Of a stretch of DNA of 64,000 nt, positions 1 through 10,104 are shown piece after piece. The position numbers were made by a program, and so were the translations under genes. The DNA comes from Rickettsia typhi (lineage in GTDB: Bacteria > Pseudomonadota > Alphaproteobacteria > Rickettsiales > Rickettsiaceae). Within the stretch, counting starts at the first letter, position 1. Each line of letters starts with the position of its first letter. The stretch lies in assembly GCA_945865485.1 (NCBI GenBank), contig CAMBEC010000003.1:1-64000 (forward strand). Direction: 5' to 3'. The notes below the pieces were generated by a model, which ran no database searches, was not told the DNA's origin, and was given only the letters and a program-made list of their open reading frames with translations.

Positions 1-282
1 AGCTACAGCAAAAATGGTACGATTAAGGTAAGTTTATTGCGTAAGGATAAAGATATAGTTGAGTTTGAGATCATGGACGAAGGCATAGGTATAGCAAAGA
101 CAGAGTTGTTTGATATTTTTACGCCATTCAAGATGGGTATAAAGACAGAATCTAAAGCTGAAGGACGCGGAGTTGGCTTGGCTTTATGTAAGTCGGCGAT
201 TGAAGCGCATGGAGGTACGATTAAAGTTGAGAGTAATGGTACCATTGGAGCCACATTTAGATTCGTTTTATCTCTAAGGTGA
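1..282 (+). CDS. Sensor histidine kinase, C-terminal fragment (cut by window start)
   Basis: The reading frame is open from base 1, so the gene begins outside the window. The visible 93 residues are the end of a HATPase_c domain: a G1-box-like DEGIGI, an F-box-like IFTPF and a G2 box (GRGVGLALCKSAIEAHGG), then a stop. These boxes bind ATP for autophosphorylation of a two-component kinase. Nothing of the sensor or dimerisation regions can be seen, so the signal it responds to is unknown. No response regulator follows; the next gene is hemA after about 290 bases. Confidence 0.85.
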   Translation, partial: SYSKNGTIKVSLLRKDKDIVEFEIMDEGIGIAKTELFDIFTPFKMGIKTESKAEGRGVGLALCKSAIEAHGGTIKVESNGTIGATFRFVLSLR

Positions 283-574
283 TTAAGTCATCTGGCCCGT
301 ACCCCTAAAGCGTTACTAAGTTATGGCTGGTTTGAACTTTCATCTCTTTGCCTATGTCTTGCTGAACCAAAAATATGCGCAACTTCCTATAAATTTAGGA
401 TAACTTAACTTGGTAATTGAGATTTTGGGGCGAAGCCTATCAAATTTGGGAGAAGTATTTGGCTATGATGGTCTTATTATTAGTTGTTCATAAAAATATT
501 GAAATTTATAATTAATTCGTTCTCAAGTAATAGTAATTAATGTATAGTCATGAGCATTGTTACTAGAGGGAATA
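283..574. other. Intergenic gap before hemA
   Basis: No intact gene is seen. On the minus strand a stretch of about 40 codons is open without a convincing start, which could be a remnant of an old coding sequence or chance. The hemA ribosome-binding site (GAGGG, about 565-569) closes the gap. No clear promoter can be named. Confidence 0.3.
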
Positions 575-1795
575 ATGTTTGATTATAACGCAGCTTTTGA
601 AAAACAAGTTGAGCAAATAAAAGCCGAAGGAAGATATAGGAATTTCGTTGGCTTACAAAGAGAAGCTGGAAATTTCCCAATGGCTTTCTGGGGAACTCTT
701 AAGAAACAGGTCGTAATGTGGTGCATAAATGACTATTTAGGTATGAGTCAGCATCCAAAGGTTATAGAATCAGCGGCCCAAGCTATTTTGAATAATGGTG
801 TTGGTTCTGGGGGCACTAGAAATATTGGTGGAAATAACCGTGCAATAGTTGAGTTAGAGCAGGAAATAGCTGACTTGCACCACAAAGAAGAGGCGTTAGT
901 CTTTACATCTGGTTATGTTTCAAATGATGCAAGTTTGACTACGCTCTCTAAGATAATGCCTGATTTAATTTACTTCTCAGATGAGTCTAATCATGCATCT
1001 ATGATTGCAGGAGTAAGAAATTCCAGGGCAGAAAAGCATATATATAGGCACTTAGATGTAGTGCATCTTGAGCAATTGTTAAAATCTGTAGATATTAACA
1101 AACCAAAAATGATTGTTTTTGAATCCGCGTATTCAATGGATGGCTTAATTTCTCCTATTGGTGAAATCTGTGAGTTGGCAAAAAAATATAACGCTATGAC
1201 TTATATTGATGAAGTTCATAGCGTTGGTTTATATGGAAATAGAGGTGCTGGCATCGCTAATATGCTTGGGTTTGAAGATAAAATAGATATCATTCAAGGG
1301 ACATTAGCTAAGGCTTATGGGGTGATAGGGGGTTATATTGCGGGCAAGAGTTCTTTAATTGATGCAATTAGGCTTACAGCAAGTGGATTCATTTTTACAA
1401 CCTCGTTGCCGCCAGCAATTACCGATGCGGCAAGAGTAAGTATACGTTATTTGAAGGATTCTAGCACGGAGAGAGAGCGGCACCAAAATGTTATATCGAA
1501 AGTAAAAAAATCTTTAAAAATGGCAGGAATTCAAGTGCTTGAAAATCAAAGTCATATAATTCCTATAATAATTGGTGATCCTGAGTTAGCTAGAAAGGCT
1601 TCGCAGCTGTTGATAGAAAAACATAATATTTTTGTTCAGCATATTAACTTTCCAACAGTACCAAGAGGAACTGAGAGGCTAAGAATTACTCCAACTCCAG
1701 GGCATACACAGGAGATGATTGTTAATTTGACAAATGCTCTTGTAAGTGTGTTTGAGGAATTAGGAATTAAACCAAAAGTTATTGAAGCCGCTTAA
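575..1795 (+). CDS. hemA: 5-aminolevulinate synthase
   Basis: Condenses glycine and succinyl-CoA to 5-aminolevulinate, the first step of haem synthesis by the Shemin route typical of Alphaproteobacteria. It is a PLP enzyme of the alpha-oxoamine synthase family. The sequence shows the glycine-rich [10 protein letters not shown] region, the YIDEVHSVG motif with the PLP-contacting Asp, and the Schiff-base lysine in GTLAKAYG. About 406 residues is the normal length. I chose ATG at 575 because GAGGG lies just upstream; an in-frame TTG at 557 has no such site. lgt follows within 11 bases, so the two may be co-transcribed. Confidence 0.96.
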   Translation: MFDYNAAFEKQVEQIKAEGRYRNFVGLQREAGNFPMAFWGTLKKQVVMWCINDYLGMSQHPKVIESAAQAILNNGVGSGGTRNIGGNNRAIVELEQEIADLHHKEEALVFTSGYVSNDASLTTLSKIMPDLIYFSDESNHASMIAGVRNSRAEKHIYRHLDVVHLEQLLKSVDINKPKMIVFESAYSMDGLISPIGEICELAKKYNAMTYIDEVHSVGLYGNRGAGIANMLGFEDKIDIIQGTLAKAYGVIGGYIAGKSSLIDAIRLTASGFIFTTSLPPAITDAARVSIRYLKDSSTERERHQNVISKVKKSLKMAGIQVLENQSHIIPIIIGDPELARKASQLLIEKHNIFVQHINFPTVPRGTERLRITPTPGHTQEMIVNLTNALVSVFEELGIKPKVIEAA

Positions 1796-1805
1796 AAGAA
1801 TATTT

Positions 1806-2606
1806 ATGCTAGATTTTCCTAATATCGACCCTGTAATTATAGCATTTGGACCCCTTGCAATTTCATGGTACTCTCTTTCTTATGTGGTAAGCATCCTTTT
1901 AGGGTGGTACTATGTTTTGAAACTTATCGAAACAAATTCTCTTGATATAAGTAAAAAGAACATAGACGATTTTGTCTCATGGGCAATTATTGGCATCATT
2001 ATTGGTGGTCGTTTAGGCTACGTTCTGTTTTATGATCCTGTAAAATATTTTTCCGATCCAATCCAGATTCTGAAAACATATGAAGGTGGAATGTCGTTCC
2101 ATGGGGGAATAAGTGGGCTTATAATTGCATCATACTTATTTTGTAAAAAATATAAAATCGCTTTTTTAGGATTAATGGATCTTTGTTCGATTGTTGCGCC
2201 AATTGGATTGTTTTTAGGAAGAATAGCAAATTTTATTAACGCTGAGCTTTATGGGCGCATTACTGATGTACCATGGGCATTTATTTTCCCAGGAAGTGAT
2301 GGCTTTCCAAGGCACCCCAGCCAACTTTATGAAGCAATCCTTGAAGGCTTTGTATTGTTTTTCATTCAAAGATACGCTGCTGGTAAGTTTGGTGCTTTAA
2401 AATTTCCGGGATTACTCTCTGGTGTGTTTTTAGTATTTTATTCGTGCTTTAGAATTGTTGTAGAATTTTTTAGAGAACCAGATTTTAAAATAGGGTATTT
2501 GGCTAACTATTTTACTATGGGACAATTATTGTGTCTACCTATGATTATTGTTGGAATTCTTTTAATTTATTTTAGCAAAAATCAATGCCAATCGACGCGA
2601 AAATAA
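1806..2606 (+). CDS. lgt: Prolipoprotein diacylglyceryl transferase
   Basis: Inner-membrane enzyme that transfers diacylglycerol from phosphatidylglycerol to the lipobox cysteine of prolipoproteins. Typical features are the N-terminal [19 protein letters not shown], several hydrophobic spans, the [11 protein letters not shown] motif, the SFHGG segment with its conserved His, and the Lgt signature region [17 protein letters not shown] at 1806 gives the usual family N-terminus; an upstream TTG at 1782 would overlap hemA. It overlaps midA by 22 bases. Substrates in this window would include LptE, the M23 lipoprotein and the LptM-like protein. Confidence 0.96.
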   Translation: MLDFPNIDPVIIAFGPLAISWYSLSYVVSILLGWYYVLKLIETNSLDISKKNIDDFVSWAIIGIIIGGRLGYVLFYDPVKYFSDPIQILKTYEGGMSFHGGISGLIIASYLFCKKYKIAFLGLMDLCSIVAPIGLFLGRIANFINAELYGRITDVPWAFIFPGSDGFPRHPSQLYEAILEGFVLFFIQRYAAGKFGALKFPGLLSGVFLVFYSCFRIVVEFFREPDFKIGYLANYFTMGQLLCLPMIIVGILLIYFSKNQCQSTRK

Positions 2607-3682
2607 GAAGTATTATTGCAGAAAACGGCCACATCAAGATTGATGATATGATGAAGCAAGTACTGTCGATTAACCCAGATTCTTATTATATTTCTGCCGA
2701 AAATATTGGAGCCAATGGGGACTTTATTACATCTCCAGAAATATCCCAATTGTTTGGAGAAACCATTTCTTTATGGGCGATTGAGCAATGGCAAAAATTG
2801 GGAAAGCCAAATGAATTTTGTTTGTTAGAATTGGGTCCTGGTCAAGGAACCCTTATGGATGATTTGTTGCGTACTTCTTCCAGAATAGCTAAGACCTTTG
2901 CCAAGGCCGCTAAAGTTTACTTATTAGAAATTAATCAAAAATTTATCCAGAAGCAAAAAATAAAGCTCGCCAGGCATAAAAAAGAAATTACCTGGATTGA
3001 AGATATTTCGGATCTTCCAGCATTGCCACTAATAATAATTGCCAATGAATTTTTTGATGCCTTGCCGATAAAACAATTTGTAAAAATTCAGGATAGATGG
3101 TTTGAATCGATTTTGGTTGTTGATCCGATAGATGGACAAATTAAATATAGCAAAATTGAAATACATAAGGCTTTGCAAAATCAACTGCAATTTGATCATG
3201 TAAATGCTAATGACGGAGCAATTATAGAAGAGTCAATAGAATCTCTTGAAATAATTAGGAATTTGAGTGATCGCATCTATAAATATTCTGGTGCTGCTTT
3301 AATTATTGATTATGGTTATGACATTAAAACTCTAGAAAGAAGTAGAAACCAATATAACTCAACTCTTCAAGCTATTAAAAACCATCAATACTGGCCAATA
3401 ATAGATACGTTGGGAGAGGCTGACTTAACGGCTCATGTCGATTTTGATGCCTTGAAGAAAGCTTCAAGAGAGCGTGGAATTAATGATTTTAGAAATTTTG
3501 TACAAAGGAATTTTTTACTATCATACGGTATTGGAGTGAGGTTAAGTGAGCTCAAAAAAAGCTTGGTGCAGGATGAGTATGACATTCTTGATAGGCAAGT
3601 TTTGCGTCTTATTTCAAAAGATGCTATGGGAGAGCTTTTTAAAGTCTTAGAGGTATCTAATGCCAAACCTCAGTTTAAATGA
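2585..3682 (+). CDS. MidA/NDUFAF7-family SAM-dependent methyltransferase
   Basis: Member of the SAM-dependent methyltransferase family (COG1565, DUF185) whose mitochondrial member NDUFAF7 dimethylates an arginine of complex I subunit NDUFS2. Seen here: the family opening [15 protein letters not shown] (about residues 46-60), the SAM-binding [14 protein letters not shown], the [14 protein letters not shown] motif and the later IIDYGYD. Length 365 is usual. Its ATG lies inside the end of lgt, giving a 22-base overlap and probable translational coupling. In Rickettsiales the substrate is presumably the complex I homologue, which is an inference. Confidence 0.9.
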   Translation: MPIDAKIRSIIAENGHIKIDDMMKQVLSINPDSYYISAENIGANGDFITSPEISQLFGETISLWAIEQWQKLGKPNEFCLLELGPGQGTLMDDLLRTSSRIAKTFAKAAKVYLLEINQKFIQKQKIKLARHKKEITWIEDISDLPALPLIIIANEFFDALPIKQFVKIQDRWFESILVVDPIDGQIKYSKIEIHKALQNQLQFDHVNANDGAIIEESIESLEIIRNLSDRIYKYSGAALIIDYGYDIKTLERSRNQYNSTLQAIKNHQYWPIIDTLGEADLTAHVDFDALKKASRERGINDFRNFVQRNFLLSYGIGVRLSELKKSLVQDEYDILDRQVLRLISKDAMGELFKVLEVSNAKPQFK

Positions 3683-3866
3683 GACCACGAATTTTACGAA
3701 TCTTGCTTGTGCTCAACTTATTTTAAAAATAGGTGGCTCGTTGCTTAATATTCTGTGCTGGGAAATGTTGTAAATTAAGATAATTAGGTCTATATCTCCT
3801 TGCAAAAATTTGTAAAATCTTCTATTCTCTCTAAGTTAAAATAATCATTAAATATGAGCATATGTA

Positions 3867-6572
3867 GTGAGTGAATCTGAACTAAAAAACATGCTGCCTA
3901 TAAGCATTGAAGACGAGATGAAAAGTTCTTACATGGACTATGCGATGAGCGTGATTGTAAGTCGTGCAATTCCTGATGTTCGTGATGGTTTAAAACCAGT
4001 TCATCGACGCATTTTATTTTCGATGTATGAAGGTGGATATCATAGTTCGAAGCCGCACAGAAAATCAGCCAGAATTGTCGGTGATGTAATAGGTAAGTAC
4101 CACCCACATGGTGATGGGGCCGTATATGATTCGCTTGTTAGAATGGCGCAAGATTTTTCTTTAAGAGTTCCTTTGGTAGATGGTCAGGGTAACTTTGGTT
4201 CGATGGATGGTGATTCAGCCGCGGCGATGAGGTATACAGAATCACGTCTTACTAAAATTGCCCATACACTTTTAGAAGATATTGACAAAGAAACTGTAGA
4301 TTTCTTACCTAACTATGATGGTTCAGAGAGTGAACCAACAGTTCTCCCAGCTATGTTCCCAAATCTTTTGGTAAATGGGACTGGTGGTATTGCTGTTGGG
4401 ATGGCAACCAATATTCCACCTCATAATCTTGGAGAAGTTATAGATGCAGCTTGTGCTTATGTTGATAATAACGATATAGAACTTACAGAACTAATTTCTT
4501 ACATAAAAGGACCGGATTTTCCAACTGGAGGAACAATCTTGGGTAGCTCAGGCATTCAATCTGCATATTTGACTGGTCGTGGAAGTATTTTATTTCGCGG
4601 TAAATGTGAAATTGAAAACAATAATGGACGGGAAGCGATTATTGTAAAAGAAATGCCGTACATGGTAAATAAAGCAAAACTAGTTGAAAGAATTGCTGAC
4701 TTAGTAAGAGAAAAGAAAATTGAGGGCATTAGTGATCTTCGAGATGAATCGAATAAAGATGGGGTTAGAGTTGTAGTTGAGGTAAAGAGAGATGCAGTAG
4801 CAGAAGTGGTCTTAAATCAACTTTATTCTTATACTCAGCTTCAAACCAGTTTCGGGGTAATAATGTTAGCCCTAGACGAAGGAATGCCGAAAGTTATGAA
4901 CTTGAAGGAAGTTATTGGTGCATTTGTTCGTTTTAGAGAAATAGTAATTACTAGAAGAACTATATATCTACTTAATAAGGCGCGTGATAAAGCTCATATA
5001 CTTTTAGGTGTTAGAATCGCGGTTAGTAACATTGACGAAGTGATAAGAATCATTCGAGGAGCTTCAAATCCTTCTGTGGCAAAAGATCTTTTGATGGAAA
5101 AAGCTTGGGATTGTGCATCGATAATAAATCTGATTAAGCTGGTTGATGATAAGGCTAATATCAAAGATAATAGCACTATTCATCTCTCCGAAACACAAGC
5201 TAAAGCAATTCTAGAAATGAGATTGCAACGTTTGACTGCAATGGAGAAAGATAAGATTGAAAACGATCTTGGTGATTTAACAAGAGAAATTACTGAGTAT
5301 GTAGATATATTAAGTACTAGAAGTAAGCTTCTTGCGATCCTTAAATCTGAATTAATCAGAGTCAAAGATGAATTCTCAACGCCAAGAAAAACTGATATTA
5401 TTGAAGGGTCTTTTGACCAAGATATCGAAGATTTGATCCAGAAAGAAGATATGGTAGTAACGGTAACGCTCAGTGGCTATATTAAGCGTGTACCTCTTGC
5501 GACCTACCGAGCTCAAAAACGTGGTGGTAAAGGAAGATCTGGCTTATCAATGCGCGATGAGGATATTACAACGCAGCTATTTATTGGCAACACTCATACG
5601 CCATTATTATTTTTCACGGATCGTGGACAGGTATACAGTCTAAAGCTTTATAAATTACCTTTAGGCAATCCTCAAAGTAAGGGTCGTCCGATAGTTAATA
5701 TTCTTCCTCTGCAAGATAAAGAAACGATCACTAATGTTATGCCTATGCCTGAAAATCAGGAAGAATGGGATAATATGCATATTATGTTTGCAACGGCAAA
5801 AGGGAACATTCGCAGGAATGATCTGTCTGATTTTAAAAAGATACAATCAAATGGCAAAATTGCTATCAGAATGGATGAAGATGATAGTCTTATTAATGTC
5901 AAAGCGTGTAATGAAGATGACCATGTTTTGCTTGCGAGTAGACTTGGTAAAGCAATACGTTTTCCTGTAAATGCAGTCAGAGTATTTAAGAGTAGGACGT
6001 CTGACGGCGTGCGTGCTATGAGATTGGCTGCAATGGATAAAGTAATATCAATGACAATCTTACGTGGGACTAAGTCAACGATAGAGGAGCGCGAGGCTTT
6101 CCTTTCTATACCGTTTGAAAAGCGTGTAGCTATCTCTTTGGGTGATCACGAATTTAATTCAGCTGATTTCGGGCTAGAGCTTTCAAAAGAGCAGATTATT
6201 GAGATGGCAGAATCTGAAGAGTTTATACTTACAGTTGCTGAAAACGGTTTTGGTAAAAGGACATCCGCTTATTATTATAGAATTACTAATCGTGGCGGAA
6301 GTGGAATTGTAAACATGGTTTTATCTGATAAGACCGGTAAAGTTGTTGCTTCGATGCCGGCTAATATGAAAGATGAACTTATGCTTATTACTAATAACGG
6401 TAAATTAATCAGATGTAAGCTTGATAGCGTTCGTGTTACTGGAAGGAGTACAAGTGGTGTTATATTGTTTAAAACTGAAAAAGATGAGATGGTAGTTTCC
6501 GCTTCTTTGATTGCTGAGGGCTCTTCAGAGGAAGATGAAGAAGATGGAGAAGATTTAATGCTGACAGAATAG
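3867..6572 (+). CDS. gyrA: DNA gyrase subunit A
   Basis: ATP-dependent supercoiling topoisomerase, DNA-cleaving subunit. The breakage-reunion domain is complete, with the active-site tyrosine in AMRYTESRL (about Tyr123) and the quinolone region [19 protein letters not shown]. The C-terminal beta-pinwheel carries a GyrA-box variant (QKRGGKG) and the protein ends in an acidic tail, both typical of GyrA rather than ParC. It starts with GTG. The position equal to E. coli Ser83 is glycine (about Gly84) while Asp87 is kept; see findings. Length 901 is normal. Confidence 0.97.
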   Translation: MSESELKNMLPISIEDEMKSSYMDYAMSVIVSRAIPDVRDGLKPVHRRILFSMYEGGYHSSKPHRKSARIVGDVIGKYHPHGDGAVYDSLVRMAQDFSLRVPLVDGQGNFGSMDGDSAAAMRYTESRLTKIAHTLLEDIDKETVDFLPNYDGSESEPTVLPAMFPNLLVNGTGGIAVGMATNIPPHNLGEVIDAACAYVDNNDIELTELISYIKGPDFPTGGTILGSSGIQSAYLTGRGSILFRGKCEIENNNGREAIIVKEMPYMVNKAKLVERIADLVREKKIEGISDLRDESNKDGVRVVVEVKRDAVAEVVLNQLYSYTQLQTSFGVIMLALDEGMPKVMNLKEVIGAFVRFREIVITRRTIYLLNKARDKAHILLGVRIAVSNIDEVIRIIRGASNPSVAKDLLMEKAWDCASIINLIKLVDDKANIKDNSTIHLSETQAKAILEMRLQRLTAMEKDKIENDLGDLTREITEYVDILSTRSKLLAILKSELIRVKDEFSTPRKTDIIEGSFDQDIEDLIQKEDMVVTVTLSGYIKRVPLATYRAQKRGGKGRSGLSMRDEDITTQLFIGNTHTPLLFFTDRGQVYSLKLYKLPLGNPQSKGRPIVNILPLQDKETITNVMPMPENQEEWDNMHIMFATAKGNIRRNDLSDFKKIQSNGKIAIRMDEDDSLINVKACNEDDHVLLASRLGKAIRFPVNAVRVFKSRTSDGVRAMRLAAMDKVISMTILRGTKSTIEEREAFLSIPFEKRVAISLGDHEFNSADFGLELSKEQIIEMAESEEFILTVAENGFGKRTSAYYYRITNRGGSGIVNMVLSDKTGKVVASMPANMKDELMLITNNGKLIRCKLDSVRVTGRSTSGVILFKTEKDEMVVSASLIAEGSSEEDEEDGEDLMLTE

Positions 6573-6615
6573 AGATTTCTTGCTTAATTTCTATTGGTAA
6601 TTTTGGTGTCAAAGC

Positions 6616-6662
6616 TAGGCCTTGCTCATCACGTACTAAAAGTACGCTGCGGTGCTCGTGTT
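6616..6662. repeat. Imperfect inverted repeat downstream of gyrA
   Basis: The stretch contains CACGTAC-TAAAA-GTACGctGCGGTG, with CGTAC and GTACG as short arms around a 5-base spacer, flanked by T-rich sequence. It could help end gyrA transcription, but there is no uninterrupted T-run directly after the arms, so this is only a possibility. Confidence 0.3.
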
Positions 6663-6765
6663 TGCTTTTCCTAAAACTTCCTATATATAAATTTAATTAC
6701 GTAGGAGATCAATAGTCAGAATTAATAAAAATTCTGGAGCTATTTTGTTAAATAAAAGAAACGCC

Positions 6766-7482
6766 TTACACACCATATTCCTGTTTAATCGTGTCCAGAA
6801 CATTTTGATATGCAGTATTTAGAAGTGGCTCACCGTGCGCGCTTAACAAATGTCTAAAGGATAATTGTTTTAATCTCTCAAAATCACTGGCTTTTACTGC
6901 CATCGCTTGCTGCCAAATCTTTGAAATAGTTGCCTTACCAAAAAAACCTTGCTCTTTATATGCAGCAGCAGTTTGTTCGCTGAAATATTCATCTGCGCTT
7001 AGCCAATTTTTAATACTATCACAACTAAGCAAAATACCATCATGCTGTTTAATATAAATTACTGCCTCTGGAAAATTTGCTGTTGCATAAGTTAATAATG
7101 AACAATTGGCAAACGGTTGTTGTCCTTGTGCAGTGAATACGACATCGATACGACAGCCATGTTGATTTTGCATACCTGGTAATGCCCAAAGAGCGGCTTG
7201 ATATTTATTGACATAAAAAGCATCATCACGACCATGGAATGCACCAATACTGATAACTTTATCAACTTGACCAAGTTTTTCTAAAGCTATCAACCCAATA
7301 TCAGTCAAGCGGACGCTATTTATCAGAGATAATTTACCTTCTTCACGTACAATTATCATGTTACGACTATGTTGCAATTCAACACCATCATGTACTGTTT
7401 TATTAATTCCAGAGACAAAAAAGATATCATCAAAAATTTGTTTTATTTCGCTATGCGGCCAAGCTGTTGTTTGCAATGTCAT
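6766..7482 (-). CDS. Hypothetical protein, possibly metallo-beta-lactamase-fold-like (DUF4336-like)
   Basis: A 238-residue soluble protein without signal peptide. The pattern resembles proteins of the DUF4336/MBL-like type: a segment RNMIIVREEGKLSLINSVRL, then ISIGAFHGRDDAFYV (about residues 97-111), where such proteins carry a metal-binding His-x-x-x-Asp, and near the end LLSAHGEPL. The full HxHxDH motif of classical metallo-beta-lactamases is not present. The protein is richer in Ala, Gln and Trp than its neighbours, which may mean horizontal acquisition. It stands alone on the minus strand between gyrA and a stress-protein gene. Function is unknown. Confidence 0.55.
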   Translation of the reverse strand: MTLQTTAWPHSEIKQIFDDIFFVSGINKTVHDGVELQHSRNMIIVREEGKLSLINSVRLTDIGLIALEKLGQVDKVISIGAFHGRDDAFYVNKYQAALWALPGMQNQHGCRIDVVFTAQGQQPFANCSLLTYATANFPEAVIYIKQHDGILLSCDSIKNWLSADEYFSEQTAAAYKEQGFFGKATISKIWQQAMAVKASDFERLKQLSFRHLLSAHGEPLLNTAYQNVLDTIKQEYGV

Positions 7483-7668
7483 TACTTTGGCTCCCCATTT
7501 ATTTATACTGTTCTGTTGAACTCTAAGCTAATAAATCTAGCAAGTGTTAGGTATCTAATCAAGAGGTTTTACGACATACTTTGAGTTAACTAGGATTTTA
7601 GGCATTACCAACTAACTATTTAGTTATAGTTCCAGTGGGGGTATTAACAAACTGCTAATATCATGAGC

Positions 7669-7695
7669 AGAGGTCTTTTGCAGACCTCTTTTTTT
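7669..7695 (+). terminator. Rho-independent terminator, plus strand
   Basis: Perfect 7-bp stem AGAGGTC/GACCTCT with a loop of TTTTGCA, followed at once by a run of T. It is the clearest intrinsic terminator in this part of the window, but it points along the plus strand where no protein gene lies upstream (the nearest gene, 6766-7482, is on the other strand). It may end a short untranslated RNA; see findings. Confidence 0.75.
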
Positions 7696-7711
7696 AAGAG
7701 TATCTTACCTT

Positions 7712-7981
7712 CTAACGGTTATAGTTCCCATAATTTTCTCTTCTGTGAGCTTGACTTCTCCTATCGTTATGCTGGTCACTTCTGCCGTATTGGTCTCTTC
7801 TGTTGTCGTCGTATTCATGATTAATTCTGTTGGATCTACTTCTTGCTTCTCCACCCATATGCCCCAATTCAACATATCCATCATGACCTAATTGTTGCTT
7901 ACGAGCTTCTCCGCCTTTATGAGCAATTTCTTTTACTTTCTCTTCATCCATTGAAGCAAAGCCTTTATTTCTATTAGCCAT
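7712..7981 (-). CDS. KGG-repeat stress-response protein (GsiB/Con-10 type)
   Basis: Small, very hydrophilic 89-residue protein. The first half holds two copies of the KGG/GsiB pattern: one in GFASMDEEKVKEIAHKGGEA and one in GYVELGHMGGEARS. This family is linked to general stress or desiccation responses in other bacteria. The second half is rich in Asn, Arg, Asp, His and Tyr and looks disordered. The start is supported by GGAG seven bases upstream of the ATG. Exact molecular role is not known for the family. Confidence 0.8.
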   Translation of the reverse strand: MANRNKGFASMDEEKVKEIAHKGGEARKQQLGHDGYVELGHMGGEARSRSNRINHEYDDNRRDQYGRSDQHNDRRSQAHRRENYGNYNR

Positions 7982-8456
7982 AATTTTTCTCCATTTATAA
8001 AGGTTAAAAGAATGTACACCTTAGGTTTAATAGAACCTATAGGTTACAACCCTATAGTAGTATTCTGTATTTTAAGTGTCAATTATTAAAAAAGATAATG
8101 TGTATTGTAATATTCATGCTCAAAAGGCTTTATATATAGTATTCTTTAGCACTACAGAAGATTAGAGCGGTCCAGTTATGGAAGAAAAATAGCTAATTTT
8201 TTACAATAGTTTAAGTAACTCCACGACAGCGGTATTATTCAATATCTCAAACCAATATATTCAAAACTTTGTAAAAACACATGGACTTGGATTGCTGCTT
8301 CAACTTAGAGCAGAAGTTATGTACATGGCATATGGTGACGTTGGACCAATTTTCTGGCAGTTCGGTCCATTTTCATTTTTGTAGTTATCACTTTGTTTAT
8401 TTTTGGCCTATGATTTGATGTGTAAAATCATAAAATATTGTAATTTCTAGGTCTCT
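7982..8456. other. Intergenic region, with a possible gene remnant
   Basis: The first part is the upstream region of the minus-strand stress gene and includes the short palindrome AACCTATAGGTT. The rest lies beyond the 3' end of the antiporter operon. A plus-strand stretch at 8193-8384 is open for 63 codons and its translation looks protein-like (contains KTHGLGLLLQLRAEVMYMAY), but it has no convincing start or ribosome-binding site, so it is listed separately as a possible pseudogene. Confidence 0.4.
8193..8384 (+). pseudogene. Possible remnant of an unidentified gene
   Basis: Open for 63 codons between a TAG at about 8190 and a TAG at 8382. Translation includes NISNQYIQNFVKTHG and YGDVGPIFWQFGPFSFL, which reads like genuine protein rather than random AT-rich translation. 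There is no good start codon with a ribosome-binding site at its left end. I do not recognise the family. It may be chance. Confidence 0.25.
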
Positions 8457-10100
8457 TTATGCTAGCCATAAAAGTGCGATTAGGATAGCCAAAAATACTA
8501 TAAACACAATGAATATAGCTGTTTTTTGGTTATGAATAACTGTTAATTTAGTGGATATTTGATGCTCCAAGCTGTCAATTGACCATGATTCGGTGATTGG
8601 AGGATCTTCATTACTTTTGCTGAACCACCAAGAATGTAACTGCAAAAATATTTTGCCAAACCATTCAATCAGGTTAATAGATTCTGTATGAAATTTTTTA
8701 ATTTTGTATTTTAATGCTAGATAAAAACCAAGAAATATTATAATAAGTTGCTTTAAGCTATCGAAACTAAACATAACAGGATAATCAAAGGTTGTACCGT
8801 TAGTTAAAAACAGTAATTTGCTCCCAAATAAACCAACACATATTAAAACAAAACTCATGAGAATGAGACTCGCTTGCGTATAGTTATTGAGCATTATCCT
8901 TGGATTGGCGACATGTTTTTTAAAACAATTCTTCCAAGGGAGCGAATAAACTGTTATTAAGCTCAATAATATTGGAGCTAGGTAGAATACATCTCCTGAG
9001 AATAGATGGGAAATAGCCGATTTAATTTGCAGCGCAGAAGTTCCTGGAAGGCTTATCATCATAGCTATACTAATTATTGAGCTGAGTACAATAGTATTAT
9101 TACTAATTTTCTTTAGATCTGAGCAATCAATAATCCCTGTGGAATCTATTACACTTGCTGTGCAAAGACTAAGGCTGGCTTTATACAAGATATGTATGAA
9201 CAAGTAGCAGATGACTGAGTTAATTGCAACGAAGCTACCGATACTGATTCCTATTAACATTAATCCCATAGCCATAATTGATAGGTAACACAATAGCTTG
9301 AGTATGTTGTTTTCCAGAATGGCTTTAATACTTGCGTAAAGTATCATCATTATGCCGATATATTTTAGGGCTAATAACCCAGAAAAAAGCTTTAGTATGA
9401 GCAGCAGAGATAGTTTGGTAGTAAATGAAATGAGGTAGATGAATCCTGAGGTGGAGGCATTTTGGTAGTAGTTCACCATCCAACCGCTAAAGGGGAAGGC
9501 TGCTATATTTATCAACAGGCCAACAAGCATCATTATTAGTACAACGTTAGAATATTCAGGATTAGACATCAAAGAGGTAATACTAATTAGCGCAAGTGAT
9601 TTACTCTTGGAGATAATATGCACAATACCGAGTAAAATTAGGCTACTGCTTGTAAAATGTGTAATAAAATATTTTTTTGCTGATCGTATGCTAAAACGAC
9701 CTTCTCCAATAAAAATTATCGAAGACGAAAATAACATCATTAGCTCAAGGCCAATAAATAGAGAGAGAAAATCGCCAGCAAACAGGCATAATAATGAGGA
9801 TGCTGCGTAAGCACTGCCAAGTATTATTTCAAGTTTTTTATTTTGTCCTATGGAATAAAGATTCGCCGCAATTAGAACTATGCAAAAAGCGAAGCCGATT
9901 AACTTATTGTAAAATGAGCCATCCCAAATAATTTCTGTTTTAAATAAATCAAAAATCCCTTGTGGGGGCATAATGTAGATAGATATTAGAGCTGCAATTG
10001 GCATAAAAAGAGCGATATACCTAAAGATTTTCTCTTGTTTACGTGTGGCAATCAAACCAACGATAAACGCCAATACTATAAATGCGGGGTGATGGTACAT
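8457..10100 (-). CDS. Proton-antiporter-like membrane subunit (NuoL/NuoM/MrpD-type), third copy
   Basis: Polytopic membrane protein of 547 residues with about 14 hydrophobic spans and the features of the proton-conducting antiporter family shared by complex I subunits L/M/N and Mrp A/D: the IGLELMMLFSSSIIF segment near residue 116 with its conserved Glu, internal lysines in membrane helices, and a long C-terminal extension ending in a final helix. It is the last gene of the operon and starts 4 bases after the stop of the upstream gene. It probably forms one of several ion channels of the same complex. It is more divergent than the MrpD homologue at 11796-13256. Confidence 0.75.
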   Translation of the reverse strand: MYHHPAFIVLAFIVGLIATRKQEKIFRYIALFMPIAALISIYIMPPQGIFDLFKTEIIWDGSFYNKLIGFAFCIVLIAANLYSIGQNKKLEIILGSAYAASSLLCLFAGDFLSLFIGLELMMLFSSSIIFIGEGRFSIRSAKKYFITHFTSSSLILLGIVHIISKSKSLALISITSLMSNPEYSNVVLIMMLVGLLINIAAFPFSGWMVNYYQNASTSGFIYLISFTTKLSLLLILKLFSGLLALKYIGIMMILYASIKAILENNILKLLCYLSIMAMGLMLIGISIGSFVAINSVICYLFIHILYKASLSLCTASVIDSTGIIDCSDLKKISNNTIVLSSIISIAMMISLPGTSALQIKSAISHLFSGDVFYLAPILLSLITVYSLPWKNCFKKHVANPRIMLNNYTQASLILMSFVLICVGLFGSKLLFLTNGTTFDYPVMFSFDSLKQLIIIFLGFYLALKYKIKKFHTESINLIEWFGKIFLQLHSWWFSKSNEDPPITESWSIDSLEHQISTKLTVIHNQKTAIFIVFIVFLAILIALLWLA

Positions 10101-10104
10101 ATGA

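Noticed and set aside
283..430. Minus-strand open stretch of about 40 codons before hemA
   Set aside because: No start, no ribosome-binding site and no recognised family; could be chance or an unrecognisable remnant.
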